Source of the DNA: Actinomadura soli | GTDB taxonomy: Bacteria; Actinomycetota; Actinomycetes; Streptosporangiales; Streptosporangiaceae | Direction of reading: 5' to 3' | DNA length: 59,156 bases | Assembly: GCF_005889715.1 (NCBI RefSeq) | Contig: NZ_VCKW01000013.1 | Location: 1-59,156, forward strand | Shown: in pieces, positions 7,838-15,936 of the stretch | Layout: every line of letters begins with the position of its first letter | Numbering within the stretch: the stretch's first letter is position 1 | Position numbers and translations under genes: made by a program | Notes under the pieces: generated by a model | What the model saw: the letters and a program-made list of their open reading frames with translations, nothing else | Told to the model about the DNA's origin: nothing | Databases searched by the model: none

Positions 7838-9141
7838 GCGGTCCGCACCCGCTCCGTCAGGCGCCCGCCCTGGGCGGGCTCGGATGCGCGGCGGGCGAGC
7901 ATGTCGTCGGTGATGTCCTGGGAGCGGTGCGACAGGACGCTGATCAGGGAGTCGGCGATGCCGTGCGTCGCCTCGTTGACGCCCTGCAGGTAGAGCGCGC
8001 CCGACGCCGGCCGGCCCAGCTCGACGCGGTAGCGCCGGCTGACAGCGACCTCGTCGAGGCCCGTGCGGGCCGCGAGGTCGCGGACCATGGCGGGCATCCG
8101 CGCGTCGTAGCCGGTGCCGAGGAGCACGAGGTCGCAGCGCAGCGGCTCGACCTTGCCGTTCTTGCGGTCGCGCAGGTCCAGGACGACGTCGTCCCGGTCG
8201 GCGCGGGCACCGACCACCTCGGTGAGGGGACGTACGGTGGAGCGCTGGTCGCCGAGCATCCGCTGCTGGTAGAGCATGTTGTACAGCTCGTCGGCGAAGG
8301 GCGGGGCGAGCCCCGCGTAGTTCGTCAGATGCATCTCCTTCAGGACCTGCTCGCGGGTCTCGGGCTGCATCGTGAAGAACTCGTCGACGAACGAGGGGAA
8401 GAACAGCTCGTTGACGAACTTGCTGGTCTGGTAGTTCTGGAACCCGATCGAGCGCAGCACGATGGTCGGGCGGCTCTGCGGCAGGTCCTGCGACAGCGCC
8501 ATGAACATCTCGACGGCGCTCTGCGCCCCGCCGACGACCACCGGCCGCAGCGTCCGGCCGGGGTCGGCCTCGGCGAGGCGGGTGCTGTACTGCGAGCTGT
8601 GGACGACCCGCTCCGCCGGCAGGTCCGCGAACACCTCGGGGATGTGCGGATCGCGCCCGGCGCCGATCACCAGGTCGCGGCAGTGCACCACGTCTCCGCC
8701 GGCGAGCGTGACCGTCCACCCGGCGATCGAGCCGTCGTCGCCGAGCCGGGGAACGACCCGCTCGCCGCGGGCGTTGTAGCGGATCTTCACATGCTGGAAG
8801 GACCCGGCGACCCACTGCTGATACGCCGACAGCTGCCAGCGGTAGGGGTTGAAGGTGCTCAGGTTGACGAACCTGTCCAGCTCGCCCGTCTCGTGCAGGA
8901 AGTTGAGGAAGGAGAACCGGCTGCGCGGGTTCCGCAGCGTCACCAGGTCCTTGAGGAAGGAGACCTGGCTGCGGGCCCACGGCAGCAGCAGGCCGCGCTG
9001 CCATTTCACGTCGGAGTGCTGTTCGAGGATCAGCGCGCTGCGCGCCATCTCGGCCGGAGCCGACTCCTCCAGCGCCACGGCGAGCGCCAGGTTGGCCGGG
9101 CCCGCGCCGATCATCAGAATGTCAACTTCTTGGACTGTCAC
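7834..9141 (-). CDS. L-lysine N6-/L-ornithine N5-type hydroxylase (flavin monooxygenase)
   Basis: 435 residues with a GTG start at 9141, preceded by GGTGGG. The FAD motif MIGAGPANLALAV is at the N-terminus. The conserved substrate-side stretch QRGLLLPWARSQVSFLKDL, the NAD(P)H motif VVVGGAQSAVEMF and the late ATG-like motif LGTGYD are all present. Family role: NADPH- and FAD-dependent hydroxylation of the side-chain amine of free lysine or ornithine. In siderophore clusters this feeds hydroxamates; here the neighbours are the cupin/MetRS-like pair and a DAO, and no siderophore synthetase is nearby. N6-hydroxylysine as the nucleophile for N-N bond formation is therefore the best reading. Lysine rather than ornithine is inferred from pathway context. 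Confidence 0.88.
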   Translation of the reverse strand: MTVQEVDILMIGAGPANLALAVALEESAPAEMARSALILEQHSDVKWQRGLLLPWARSQVSFLKDLVTLRNPRSRFSFLNFLHETGELDRFVNLSTFNPYRWQLSAYQQWVAGSFQHVKIRYNARGERVVPRLGDDGSIAGWTVTLAGGDVVHCRDLVIGAGRDPHIPEVFADLPAERVVHSSQYSTRLAEADPGRTLRPVVVGGAQSAVEMFMALSQDLPQSRPTIVLRSIGFQNYQTSKFVNELFFPSFVDEFFTMQPETREQVLKEMHLTNYAGLAPPFADELYNMLYQQRMLGDQRSTVRPLTEVVGARADRDDVVLDLRDRKNGKVEPLRCDLVLLGTGYDARMPAMVRDLAARTGLDEVAVSRRYRVELGRPASGALYLQGVNEATHGIADSLISVLSHRSQDITDDMLARRASEPAQGGRLTERVRTA

Positions 9142-9247
9142 AATCCCACCTGTCGTTCCGGTCGGCGCCCCGGTACGGGCCGGCCGAGAGAGTCGCGCCC
9201 GTGCGGGCGGAGCGAGGGAGCCGTCGGATCGGCTCATCGGGAGAAGG

Positions 9248-10501
9248 TCACGACGCGGGCCGGGCGGCGCCGGCCGGTTTCGCGGCGGTGATGCCGAGGC
9301 ACAGCGGGAACCCGGGCTTCGCGCCCAGCAGGTACGCCCCCGCCGACTGCAGGATGCGCTCCTGCGCCACGACGTGCTGGCACATGGTGTGGGTGTCACG
9401 GAGCCAGCGGTCCATCGGGGACGGCTGGTAGATCGAGCTGGTCTGCAGGAGGTCGTACAGCCGGCCGACGATCGACCGCGCGGTGCGGAACGCGTGCCTG
9501 CGCGAGAGCGGCAGCGCGGCCCGCTCCTCCGGGGTGAGATCGTCGAGCGTGCCGCCGGCGGCCAGGAGCTCGTGCTGGCGCCTCATCGCCCCGTACACGC
9601 CGTGGCGGCTGGCGACGAGGTCGGCCTCGCAGTCGGCGACGACGACCTGGGTGCGGTAGTCGTCCCCCTTGCCGCGCGCCGCGACGAGTTCGCGGGCATG
9701 GTCGAGCGCGGCCCGCGCGATGCCCAGCGGCACCCCCGGCATGTTGCGCATGTGCACCTCGGGCTGGGCCAGCGGGCCCTCGCCGTTGCGCACGGTGTCG
9801 AACGTCAGGGTGCGCTCGGCCGGCACGAACACGTCGGTGATCGTGTAGTCGCAGCTGCCGCTGCCCGCCAGCCCGGTGGTGTACCAGGTGTCGACGACCT
9901 CGACGTCCTCGCGCGGCACCATCATGAGCTTGGAGTCGTGCGGGTCGCCCTCCGGACCCGGCTCCGGGGCGCCGTCGCGGTAGACGAAGGCACCGGAGAT
10001 CACCCAGTCGGCGTGGGTGACGCCGCTGCCGAACTGCCAGCGGCCGGAGAGCCGGTACCCGCCCGGCACGATCTCGGCGCGCCCGGTCGGGAACAGCAGG
10101 CCCGCGGTGATCATGTCGAGGCTCGGGAACATCTCCTTCGCCACCGGCTCGTCGAGGAACGCCGCGTACAGGCCGGTGTCGGAGCCGATCATCGCGCACC
10201 AGCCGGCCGCCGGGTCGCCGTAGGAGATCGCCTCGATGATCTCGGTCTGCTCGATCGAGCTCAGCTCGGGGCCGCCCCAGCCGTGCGCGAAGCCCATCCG
10301 GAACACGCCGGTGCCGCGCAGCAGCTCGACGACGTCCATCGGCAGCCGGCGCTCGCGCTCGATCTCGGACGAGCGCGCCCGCAGCTCCGGGACGATCGCC
10401 CGGACGCGGCGGAGGATTTCCTCGCCCGTTCGCGGCGGCGCCGGAGCCGGCGCCGCCGCCGGGGCTTCGGCGGCGGCCGGACGGCTGGGTGCAGTGGCCA
10501 T
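9248..10501 (-). CDS. Acyl-CoA-dehydrogenase-fold flavin-dependent monooxygenase (HpaB/HsaA-like)
   Basis: 417 residues. An Ala/Pro-rich N-terminal extension is followed by an acyl-CoA dehydrogenase-like fold: ERERRLPMDVVELLRGTGVFRM in the helical domain, GWGGPELS, then the flavin-contact region YRLSGRWQFGSGVTHADWVI, and YTTGLAGSGSCDY..TDVFVPAERT. This subgroup includes reduced-flavin monooxygenases and N-hydroxylases that do not use CoA esters. The ATG at 10501 has a GAGGGAGCG ribosome site. It is the first gene of the operon and the flavin reductase is the last. A plausible role is N- or C-oxygenation of the hydrazine intermediate; the sequence cannot distinguish these. Confidence 0.8.
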   Translation of the reverse strand: MATAPSRPAAAEAPAAAPAPAPPRTGEEILRRVRAIVPELRARSSEIERERRLPMDVVELLRGTGVFRMGFAHGWGGPELSSIEQTEIIEAISYGDPAAGWCAMIGSDTGLYAAFLDEPVAKEMFPSLDMITAGLLFPTGRAEIVPGGYRLSGRWQFGSGVTHADWVISGAFVYRDGAPEPGPEGDPHDSKLMMVPREDVEVVDTWYTTGLAGSGSCDYTITDVFVPAERTLTFDTVRNGEGPLAQPEVHMRNMPGVPLGIARAALDHARELVAARGKGDDYRTQVVVADCEADLVASRHGVYGAMRRQHELLAAGGTLDDLTPEERAALPLSRRHAFRTARSIVGRLYDLLQTSSIYQPSPMDRWLRDTHTMCQHVVAQERILQSAGAYLLGAKPGFPLCLGITAAKPAGAARPAS

Positions 10502-10648
10502 CTGTTCGCTCCCTCGATCGTGAATGCGATTGCTGGGGGGCCGGCGGCGATCGCCGCCTGACCGCCATTCAAGCCAGCCGGGTATTTGACCGAAAGGATT
10601 GACCGCAACGAACAATCAAGTGCGAATTTCGCAGAACAAACAAACAAA

Positions 10649-10680
10649 ACCGGCGGTCACGCGAATGCGTGACCGCCGGT
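10649..10680 (-). terminator. Rho-independent terminator after the isocitrate-lyase-like gene
   Basis: Perfect 14-bp stem (ACCGGCGGTCACGC with GCGTGACCGCCGGT) and a 4-nt loop. Read on the minus strand, the stem is followed by TTTTGTTTGTTTG, a U-rich tract. It lies about 100 bp past the stop at 10778 and before the operon that starts at 10501, so it separates the two transcription units. Confidence 0.85.
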
Positions 10681-10777
10681 CGAAAAAATGACGTGGTGCC
10701 GGCCTATACGCCGGTGCCCTGGGCCGTTCCGCTCCGTCCGTTCGCCGGGTGATCGTCAGGACCGCCGGAGGCCGCCG

Positions 10778-11611
10778 TCAGCGGCTGACGGCGCCGTTGA
10801 TGCTGCCGAAGTCGAGCGCCCCCTCCAGCGCGGTGTAGGTGCCCTGGCTGAGCAGTTCGGTGGCCGCGCGCTCCGCGACGGAGTAGGCCGCCTGGCTCAG
10901 CGCGGTGCCGAGACTGACCCGGCGCACGCCCACGGCCTCGAACTCGGCGACCGTCGGCGCGCCGGGCCATGCCATCACGTTCACCGGCAGCGGCGACGCC
11001 TTCACCAGCCTGCCCAGCGCGTCGAGGTCGATCAGGCCCGGGACGAACAGGCTGTCCGCGCCCGCCTCGGCGTAGAAGCCGGTGCGCGCGATGACGTCGT
11101 CCAGCCGGCCCGCCTCCTCCCCGATGCCGAAGAGGAAGACGTCGGTGCGCACATTGATCACCAGGCCCGGCAGGCCGGCCCTCGTCGCCGCGTCCCGGGC
11201 CGCGCGCAACCGCGCCCCCTGCTCGGCGGCGTCGAAGAGCGGGCCGCCGGGCGCCCTGGAGTCCTCGATGTTCACCCCGACCGCGCCTGCCCCGACGATC
11301 CCCGCCACCGTCGCGGCGACGTCCTCGGGGCTCTCGCCGTAACCGCCCTCGATGTCCGCGGTCACCGGGACGTCGACCGCCGCGGCGATCCGCCGGACCG
11401 CCTCGACCATCTCGTCCCGGGTCAGGCCGTGCCCGTCCGGGCGGCCGAGCGACCACGACACCCCGCCGCTGGTCGTCGCGATCGCCTGCGCGCCCGCCCG
11501 GGCGATGAGCGCTGCGCTGCCCGCGTCCCACGCGTTCGGCAGCACGAGCACTCCGCTTTCATGCAGCGCCCGCAGCGATGCCGCCCTGGCCTGCTGAACC
11601 TCGATGTCCAC
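10778..11611 (-). CDS. Isocitrate lyase/PEP mutase superfamily enzyme
   Basis: 277 residues with a GTG start at 11611, preceded by GAGGGAGAAAAGG; an in-frame ATG at 11644 lacks such a site. TIM-barrel landmarks: LVLPNAWDAGSAALIARAG, TTSGGVSWSLG, VTADIEGGYG, GVNIEDSRAP, VINVRTDVFL. The metal-binding DIEGGYG and the IEDS strand are conserved. The EDK.....NS signature of true PEP mutase is absent, so phosphonate formation is not supported. Members cleave or form C-C bonds next to a 2-hydroxy or 2-oxo acid (methylisocitrate lyase, oxaloacetate hydrolase) or cleave carboxyphosphonopyruvate-like substrates. It has its own terminator. It may supply or remove a small oxoacid such as glyoxylate for the hydrazine pathway (inference). 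Confidence 0.78.
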   Translation of the reverse strand: MDIEVQQARAASLRALHESGVLVLPNAWDAGSAALIARAGAQAIATTSGGVSWSLGRPDGHGLTRDEMVEAVRRIAAAVDVPVTADIEGGYGESPEDVAATVAGIVGAGAVGVNIEDSRAPGGPLFDAAEQGARLRAARDAATRAGLPGLVINVRTDVFLFGIGEEAGRLDDVIARTGFYAEAGADSLFVPGLIDLDALGRLVKASPLPVNVMAWPGAPTVAEFEAVGVRRVSLGTALSQAAYSVAERAATELLSQGTYTALEGALDFGSINGAVSR

Positions 11612-11691
11612 GCCTTTTCTCCCTCTTCTGACCATTGCCATCAATCAACCGGCCGGCGACGGTACCGATCGCGCTCCCGGAGGCGGGAGCA

Positions 11692-13314
11692 TCAGCCGGG
11701 GTCGCCGCCGGACTCCGCCACGGTGACGCTGTAGAGGTCGAGCTCGCGGAACGGGTTGGGCTGGACGTCCCGCAGCCGCGTCGACCAGGCCGACAGCGTG
11801 CTCTGGAACCAGATCGGGATCGTCGGCATGTCCCGCAGGATCGCCCGTTCCGCCTGCTGGTAGAGATCCCAGCCCCGCTCCCTGGTCGGTGCGCTCTCCG
11901 CGGCGGACAGCAGGGCGTCGACCGCGGGATTGCTGTAGCCGCCGACGTTGTCCGCGGCGCCGGTCCGGTAGATCGAACTCAGGAAGTTCTCGATCGACGG
12001 GTAGTCCGCGACCCAGCCGGAGCGGAACACGGCGGTCATCTCCCGGGCGTTCAGCCTGCGGCGGAACTCCCCGAGCGTCGGGATCGCCACGAAACGGCAG
12101 GGCACGCCGAGCGTCTCGGTGACCGAGGCGCAGATCTCCTCCATCCAGGGCCGGTTCGGCGAGTCGATGTTGGAGGTCAGCTCGATGTGGCCCGCGAACC
12201 CGCACGCCTCGAACAGCTCCCTGGCCCGCCCGGGGGAGTAGGCGCACAACTCGCCGCCCTGGTTCTCGGCGCGGCCCGAGATGGCCGGCGGGACGAGGCC
12301 GTCGGCCGGCACCTGGTGGCCCTGGAAGATCTTGTCGATCAGCTTGACCCGGTCGATCGCCATGGAGATCGCCTGCCGCAGCCGGGGGTCGGCGTAGCGC
12401 GGGTCATAGAGCGGGAACGAGATGGTCTGGATCCCGAGATACGTCCGATCGTGGGTGCGATTCGGCAGGTCCTTCAGGTACCGGTCGCCCTCCAGCGCCC
12501 AGAACGGTGTGACGTCCAGGTAGTCGAGCTCGTCCGCCACCACATCATGGTAGGCGTCCGCCAGGTCGGCGTAGATCCGGAAGTCGACGCCGCCGATGCT
12601 GGGCATGTCGTCCCCGGCGTACTCGTCGTAGCGCTTGAGCAGGATGTTCTTCTCGCGCTCACGGGACACGAAGCTGAAGGCGCCGTTGCCGATCGGGTGC
12701 GCCTCGAACGCCTCCCGGTCCTCGAAGAAGGCGTCCGGCAGCGGGAAGAACGCGCTGCAGCCGAGCGTGACGGGGAACTCGGAGAACGGCGCCGACAGTG
12801 TCACGGCGAAAGTCCGGTCATCGATGATCTTCAGACCGGACAGCTCCCTGACCGTGGAGCCGGGGGAGTTCACCTCGTCGAAGCCCTCGATGTGCGAAAG
12901 GAAACTCGCCGCCTGCATCATGTTCGGGCCGTGTGCGGTGTAGTTCCAGGCGTTGACGAAGCTGCTCGCGGTGACCGGCGTGCCGTCGTGGAACGTCCAG
13001 CCGCGCTTCAGCCTGATGGTGAAGATCCTGGAGTCGGCGGTCTCGATCGATTCCGCGACCGCGTTCCTCGGATGGGCGTCGACCGGGTCGTAGGAGACCA
13101 GCCCGCGAAACAGCGCGGCGATCACCTTGACGCCGCCGGATTCGGTCGTGTGGCCGGGGATGAGCGCGTTCTCCGGCTCGGTGCCGTGGTAGCTGATGAT
13201 CGCGCTCTCGCGGGCCCGCGTGGTCGTGTCGTTCGTGGCCGCGTCGCGCGTGGTCGCGTCCGTTACACCGCTGCCGGGCAATTCCGCGGTCCGGACGGCA
13301 CGGGATGATCGCAC
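11692..13314 (-). CDS. Peptide/oligopeptide solute-binding protein family 5 (SBP_bac_5), apparently without signal peptide
   Basis: About 540 residues of the DppA/OppA binding-protein family: SGGVKVIAALFRGLVSYDP, IFTIRLKRGWTFHDGTPVTASSFVNAWNY (split here by normal family spacing), the middle AISMAIDRVKLID, and late GWVADYPSIENFLSS. A GTG start at 13314 after AAGGGGGA is most likely; the first ATG-like start is at 13362. Neither gives a hydrophobic signal sequence or a lipobox Cys; the first 50 residues are polar and Thr/Arg/Asp-rich. No permease or ATPase gene accompanies it. It could be a cytoplasmic ligand-binding or enzyme-like protein recruited to the cluster, or the true N-terminus may have been lost. 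Confidence 0.8.
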   Translation of the reverse strand: MRSSRAVRTAELPGSGVTDATTRDAATNDTTTRARESAIISYHGTEPENALIPGHTTESGGVKVIAALFRGLVSYDPVDAHPRNAVAESIETADSRIFTIRLKRGWTFHDGTPVTASSFVNAWNYTAHGPNMMQAASFLSHIEGFDEVNSPGSTVRELSGLKIIDDRTFAVTLSAPFSEFPVTLGCSAFFPLPDAFFEDREAFEAHPIGNGAFSFVSREREKNILLKRYDEYAGDDMPSIGGVDFRIYADLADAYHDVVADELDYLDVTPFWALEGDRYLKDLPNRTHDRTYLGIQTISFPLYDPRYADPRLRQAISMAIDRVKLIDKIFQGHQVPADGLVPPAISGRAENQGGELCAYSPGRARELFEACGFAGHIELTSNIDSPNRPWMEEICASVTETLGVPCRFVAIPTLGEFRRRLNAREMTAVFRSGWVADYPSIENFLSSIYRTGAADNVGGYSNPAVDALLSAAESAPTRERGWDLYQQAERAILRDMPTIPIWFQSTLSAWSTRLRDVQPNPFRELDLYSVTVAESGGDPG

Positions 13315-13503
13315 ACTTCCCCCTTGAACATCGTCTGGTCGATGACGTCGAAACTCGGGCACGGCCGCTGGGGCCTTCGCGCCGATCAGAGTTCAACAAA
13401 ACATCGGATTGGCTGCCATCCCAGGGAATCGAATCAATCAACCGATCAAACCGGCCGCGCCGACCTGCCGCGAAACGCGACACCACTGGCCGCGCGGACG
13501 GGC

Positions 13504-14778
13504 TCAGGCGGGCGTGAGGGTCTTGGTCTCGCTCTCGGCCGGCGCGCGCTTGATCGCCATGGAGAGGAACGCCGCGCCGACGCTGAGAAGGCCGGCCGTG
13601 TACCAGGCGGGCGCGTAGTCGCCGAAGCTGTCGCGGGCCAGGCCGGCCAGGGTGGACGCGCAGGCGGCGCCGATCTGGTGCGCGGCGAAGACCCAGCCGA
13701 AGACGACCGGCGCGGACATCCCGAAGTGCTCCCGGCACAGGGTGATCGTCGGCGGAACGGTGGCGATGAAGTCCAACCCGTAGAAGACGACGAACACGAT
13801 CATGAACCCGGTGACCTTGTCGTCGAACACCTGGGGCAGGACGAGCAGTGAGACGCCGCGCAGTACGTAGAAAACGGCCAGCAGTATCCGGGGATTGATG
13901 TGGTCGCTGAGCCAGCCGGAAAGGATCGTGCCGACGAGGTCGAAGATACCGATCACGGCGAGCAGGCCCGCGGCGGTGACCCGGTGCATGCCGTGATCGT
14001 GGGCGGCGGGGATGAAATGGGTGAAGACGATGCCGTTGGTGGTGGCACCGCAGATGAAGAAGCTCACCGCGAGGAACCAGAACGGCTTTGTGCGGGCGGC
14101 GCTCTTCAACTGGTCGACGGCGTGCCGCGCGGCACTGCCCGTGACGGCCGGCGGGGCCACGACCTCCTCGGCGCCGTATGGCGGGATTCCCAGGTCGGCA
14201 GGGTGTTCGCGGAAGAAGAACAGCACCATCGGCACCGCGGCGGCCGCGACCAGGGCGACCACCACCGCGGCGCTGCGCCACCCGCCCGCCGACTCGCTCA
14301 ACGCCGTCACCAGCGGCAGGAAGATCAGCGAACCGGTCGCGCCGCCGGCCGAGAGGACGCCGGTGACCAGGCCCTGGCGCTTGACGAACCACCGGGTGCC
14401 GATGGTGGCCACGAATCCCAGGGAGATCGAACCGGCGCCGAGGCCCACCATCACGCCCCAGAGCAGAATGAGCTGCCACGCCGCCGTCATGTACACGGTC
14501 AAACCGCTGCCCAGCGCGATCAACGCCATCGCACCGGCGGTCACCTTGCGCACACCGAACCGTTCCATCAGCGCGGTGGCGAATGGCGCGGTGATCCCGT
14601 ACAACGCGAGGTTCACCGACATGGCGAAACCGATGGTGCCGGTCGACCAGCCGAACTCGTCCTGCAGCGGTTCCACCAGCGCGCCCGGGGTGGACCGGAA
14701 CCCGGCCGCGCCGACGAGCGCGGCGAAACCGATGCCCGCGATCATCCACGGCCATATGAGTTGTTTGTTGTGGGTCAT
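13504..14778 (-). CDS. MFS transporter (monocarboxylate/oxalate-formate antiporter-like)
   Basis: 424 residues with about 12 hydrophobic segments. The N-terminal half has the pattern GFRSTPGALVEPLQDEFGWSTGTIGFAM, and the loop after TM2 reads ALMERFGVRKVT, the MFS A-motif region. The second half repeats the pattern after a charged central loop (residues about 195-215). The subfamily resembles monocarboxylate porters and oxalate:formate antiporters, so the substrate is probably a small carboxylate. It lies between the solute-binding protein and a divergent GlxA-type regulator and is a good candidate exporter for the carboxylate-bearing hydrazine product. Confidence 0.85.
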   Translation of the reverse strand: MTHNKQLIWPWMIAGIGFAALVGAAGFRSTPGALVEPLQDEFGWSTGTIGFAMSVNLALYGITAPFATALMERFGVRKVTAGAMALIALGSGLTVYMTAAWQLILLWGVMVGLGAGSISLGFVATIGTRWFVKRQGLVTGVLSAGGATGSLIFLPLVTALSESAGGWRSAAVVVALVAAAAVPMVLFFFREHPADLGIPPYGAEEVVAPPAVTGSAARHAVDQLKSAARTKPFWFLAVSFFICGATTNGIVFTHFIPAAHDHGMHRVTAAGLLAVIGIFDLVGTILSGWLSDHINPRILLAVFYVLRGVSLLVLPQVFDDKVTGFMIVFVVFYGLDFIATVPPTITLCREHFGMSAPVVFGWVFAAHQIGAACASTLAGLARDSFGDYAPAWYTAGLLSVGAAFLSMAIKRAPAESETKTLTPA

Positions 14779-14849
14779 TCGGTAAGAGTGCTCAGTGCGG
14801 CACCGTCCCGGGAAGTGGCTCTTTGGCCATCATGTGCAAGAATTGGGCC

Positions 14850-15866
14850 ATGGACCACCGGCCGCACCAGATCGCCGTGCTCGCGCTGGACGAGGTGGTC
14901 GCGTTCGACCTCGGCACGCCGACCCAGGTCTTCCCCGCGGCCCGCGACGAGCAGGACCGGCGGCTCTACCAGGTACGGATCTGCACCCCCGGCGGCCGCC
15001 CGGTGCGCAGCTCGGCGGGGCTGGTCATCGCGTCCGAGCACGGCCTGGAACTGCTGGCGGAGGCGGACACGATCCTCGTGGCGGGCGTGCACTACGGCGC
15101 GCAGGTCCTGTCCGACGGCACCCTCGACGAACCGGTACGGGTCGCCCTGCGGACGGCGGCGCACCGCGGCGCACGAGTCATGTCGGTCTGCACGGGCGCG
15201 TTCGTGCTGGCCGCGGCCGGTCTGCTGGACGGCCGCCGGGCCACCACGCACTGGGCGCACGCCGACAACTTCCGCCGCCTCTTCCCGGACGTCGACCTCG
15301 ACCCGGACGTGCTGTTCGTCGACGAGGGCGACCTCCTCACCTCGGCGGGCGTCGGCGCGGGCGTCGACCTGTGCCTCCAGGTCGTCCGGGACGACCACGG
15401 CAGCGGGATCGCGAACATGACCGCGCGTCGCTGCGTCGTCCCGCCGTGGCGCCCGGGCGGCCAGTCGCAGTACATCGTTCGTCCGATCCCCGAGGTGACC
15501 GACACCTCCACCGCCGCGGCCCGCGCGTGGGCGCTGGAACACCTCCACGAGCCGCTGGACCTGCACGCCCTGGCCGCGCGGGCCCGGATGAGCATTCGCA
15601 CGTTCACCCGCCGGTTCCGCCAGGAGACCGGGCTCAGCCCGCGAAAGTGGATCATCCAGCAGCGCGTCGAGCGGGCCCGGCACCTGCTGGAGACCACGGA
15701 CCTGGCCATCGACCAGGTGGCGCGCCATTCGGGTTTCGGCACCGGCGCGGCGCTCCGCCAGCAGATGAGCGCGACCCTGGGCGTGGCCCCCAGCGCCTAC
15801 CGGACCACATTCCGCTCAACAGGCGTCGACAAGCCGAGCCCCTCCCCGGAAGTCCTGCGCGCGTAA
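14850..15866 (+). CDS. GlxA-family transcriptional regulator (DJ-1/PfpI + AraC domains)
   Basis: About 338 residues. The N-terminal DJ-1/PfpI-like domain runs from HQIAVLALDEVVAFDLG to about residue 180 and has the nucleophile-elbow region VMSVCTGAFVLAAAGLLDG. The C-terminal AraC domain has both helix-turn-helix units: LAARARMSIRTFTRRFRQETG and IDQVARHSGFGTGAALRQQM. ATG candidates are 14832 and 14850; the latter begins just before conserved sequence. It is transcribed divergently from the MFS gene with about 70 bp between them, so it may control that gene. GlxA-type regulators usually sense small metabolites, but the ligand here is unknown. Confidence 0.85.
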   Translation: MDHRPHQIAVLALDEVVAFDLGTPTQVFPAARDEQDRRLYQVRICTPGGRPVRSSAGLVIASEHGLELLAEADTILVAGVHYGAQVLSDGTLDEPVRVALRTAAHRGARVMSVCTGAFVLAAAGLLDGRRATTHWAHADNFRRLFPDVDLDPDVLFVDEGDLLTSAGVGAGVDLCLQVVRDDHGSGIANMTARRCVVPPWRPGGQSQYIVRPIPEVTDTSTAAARAWALEHLHEPLDLHALAARARMSIRTFTRRFRQETGLSPRKWIIQQRVERARHLLETTDLAIDQVARHSGFGTGAALRQQMSATLGVAPSAYRTTFRSTGVDKPSPSPEVLRA

Positions 15867-15936
15867 CCCCTAGCCGTGGACGCCGCGCTCCACACCCGGC
15901 CGGGATCGCGCCCGGGGCCGTCCCATTCGCGTTGGT

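Noticed and set aside
7834..9141. Hydroxamate siderophore cluster
   Set aside because: No NIS synthetase, NRPS or acyltransferase for hydroxamates lies near the N-hydroxylase.
10778..11611. Phosphonate biosynthesis through PEP mutase
   Set aside because: The protein belongs to the superfamily but reads IEDSRAP where PEP mutase has the EDK.....NS signature, and no phosphonopyruvate decarboxylase is present.
12818..14755. 645-residue minus-strand open frame
   Set aside because: Low-complexity Arg/Gly/His composition; it is the out-of-frame shadow of the solute-binding protein and MFS genes.
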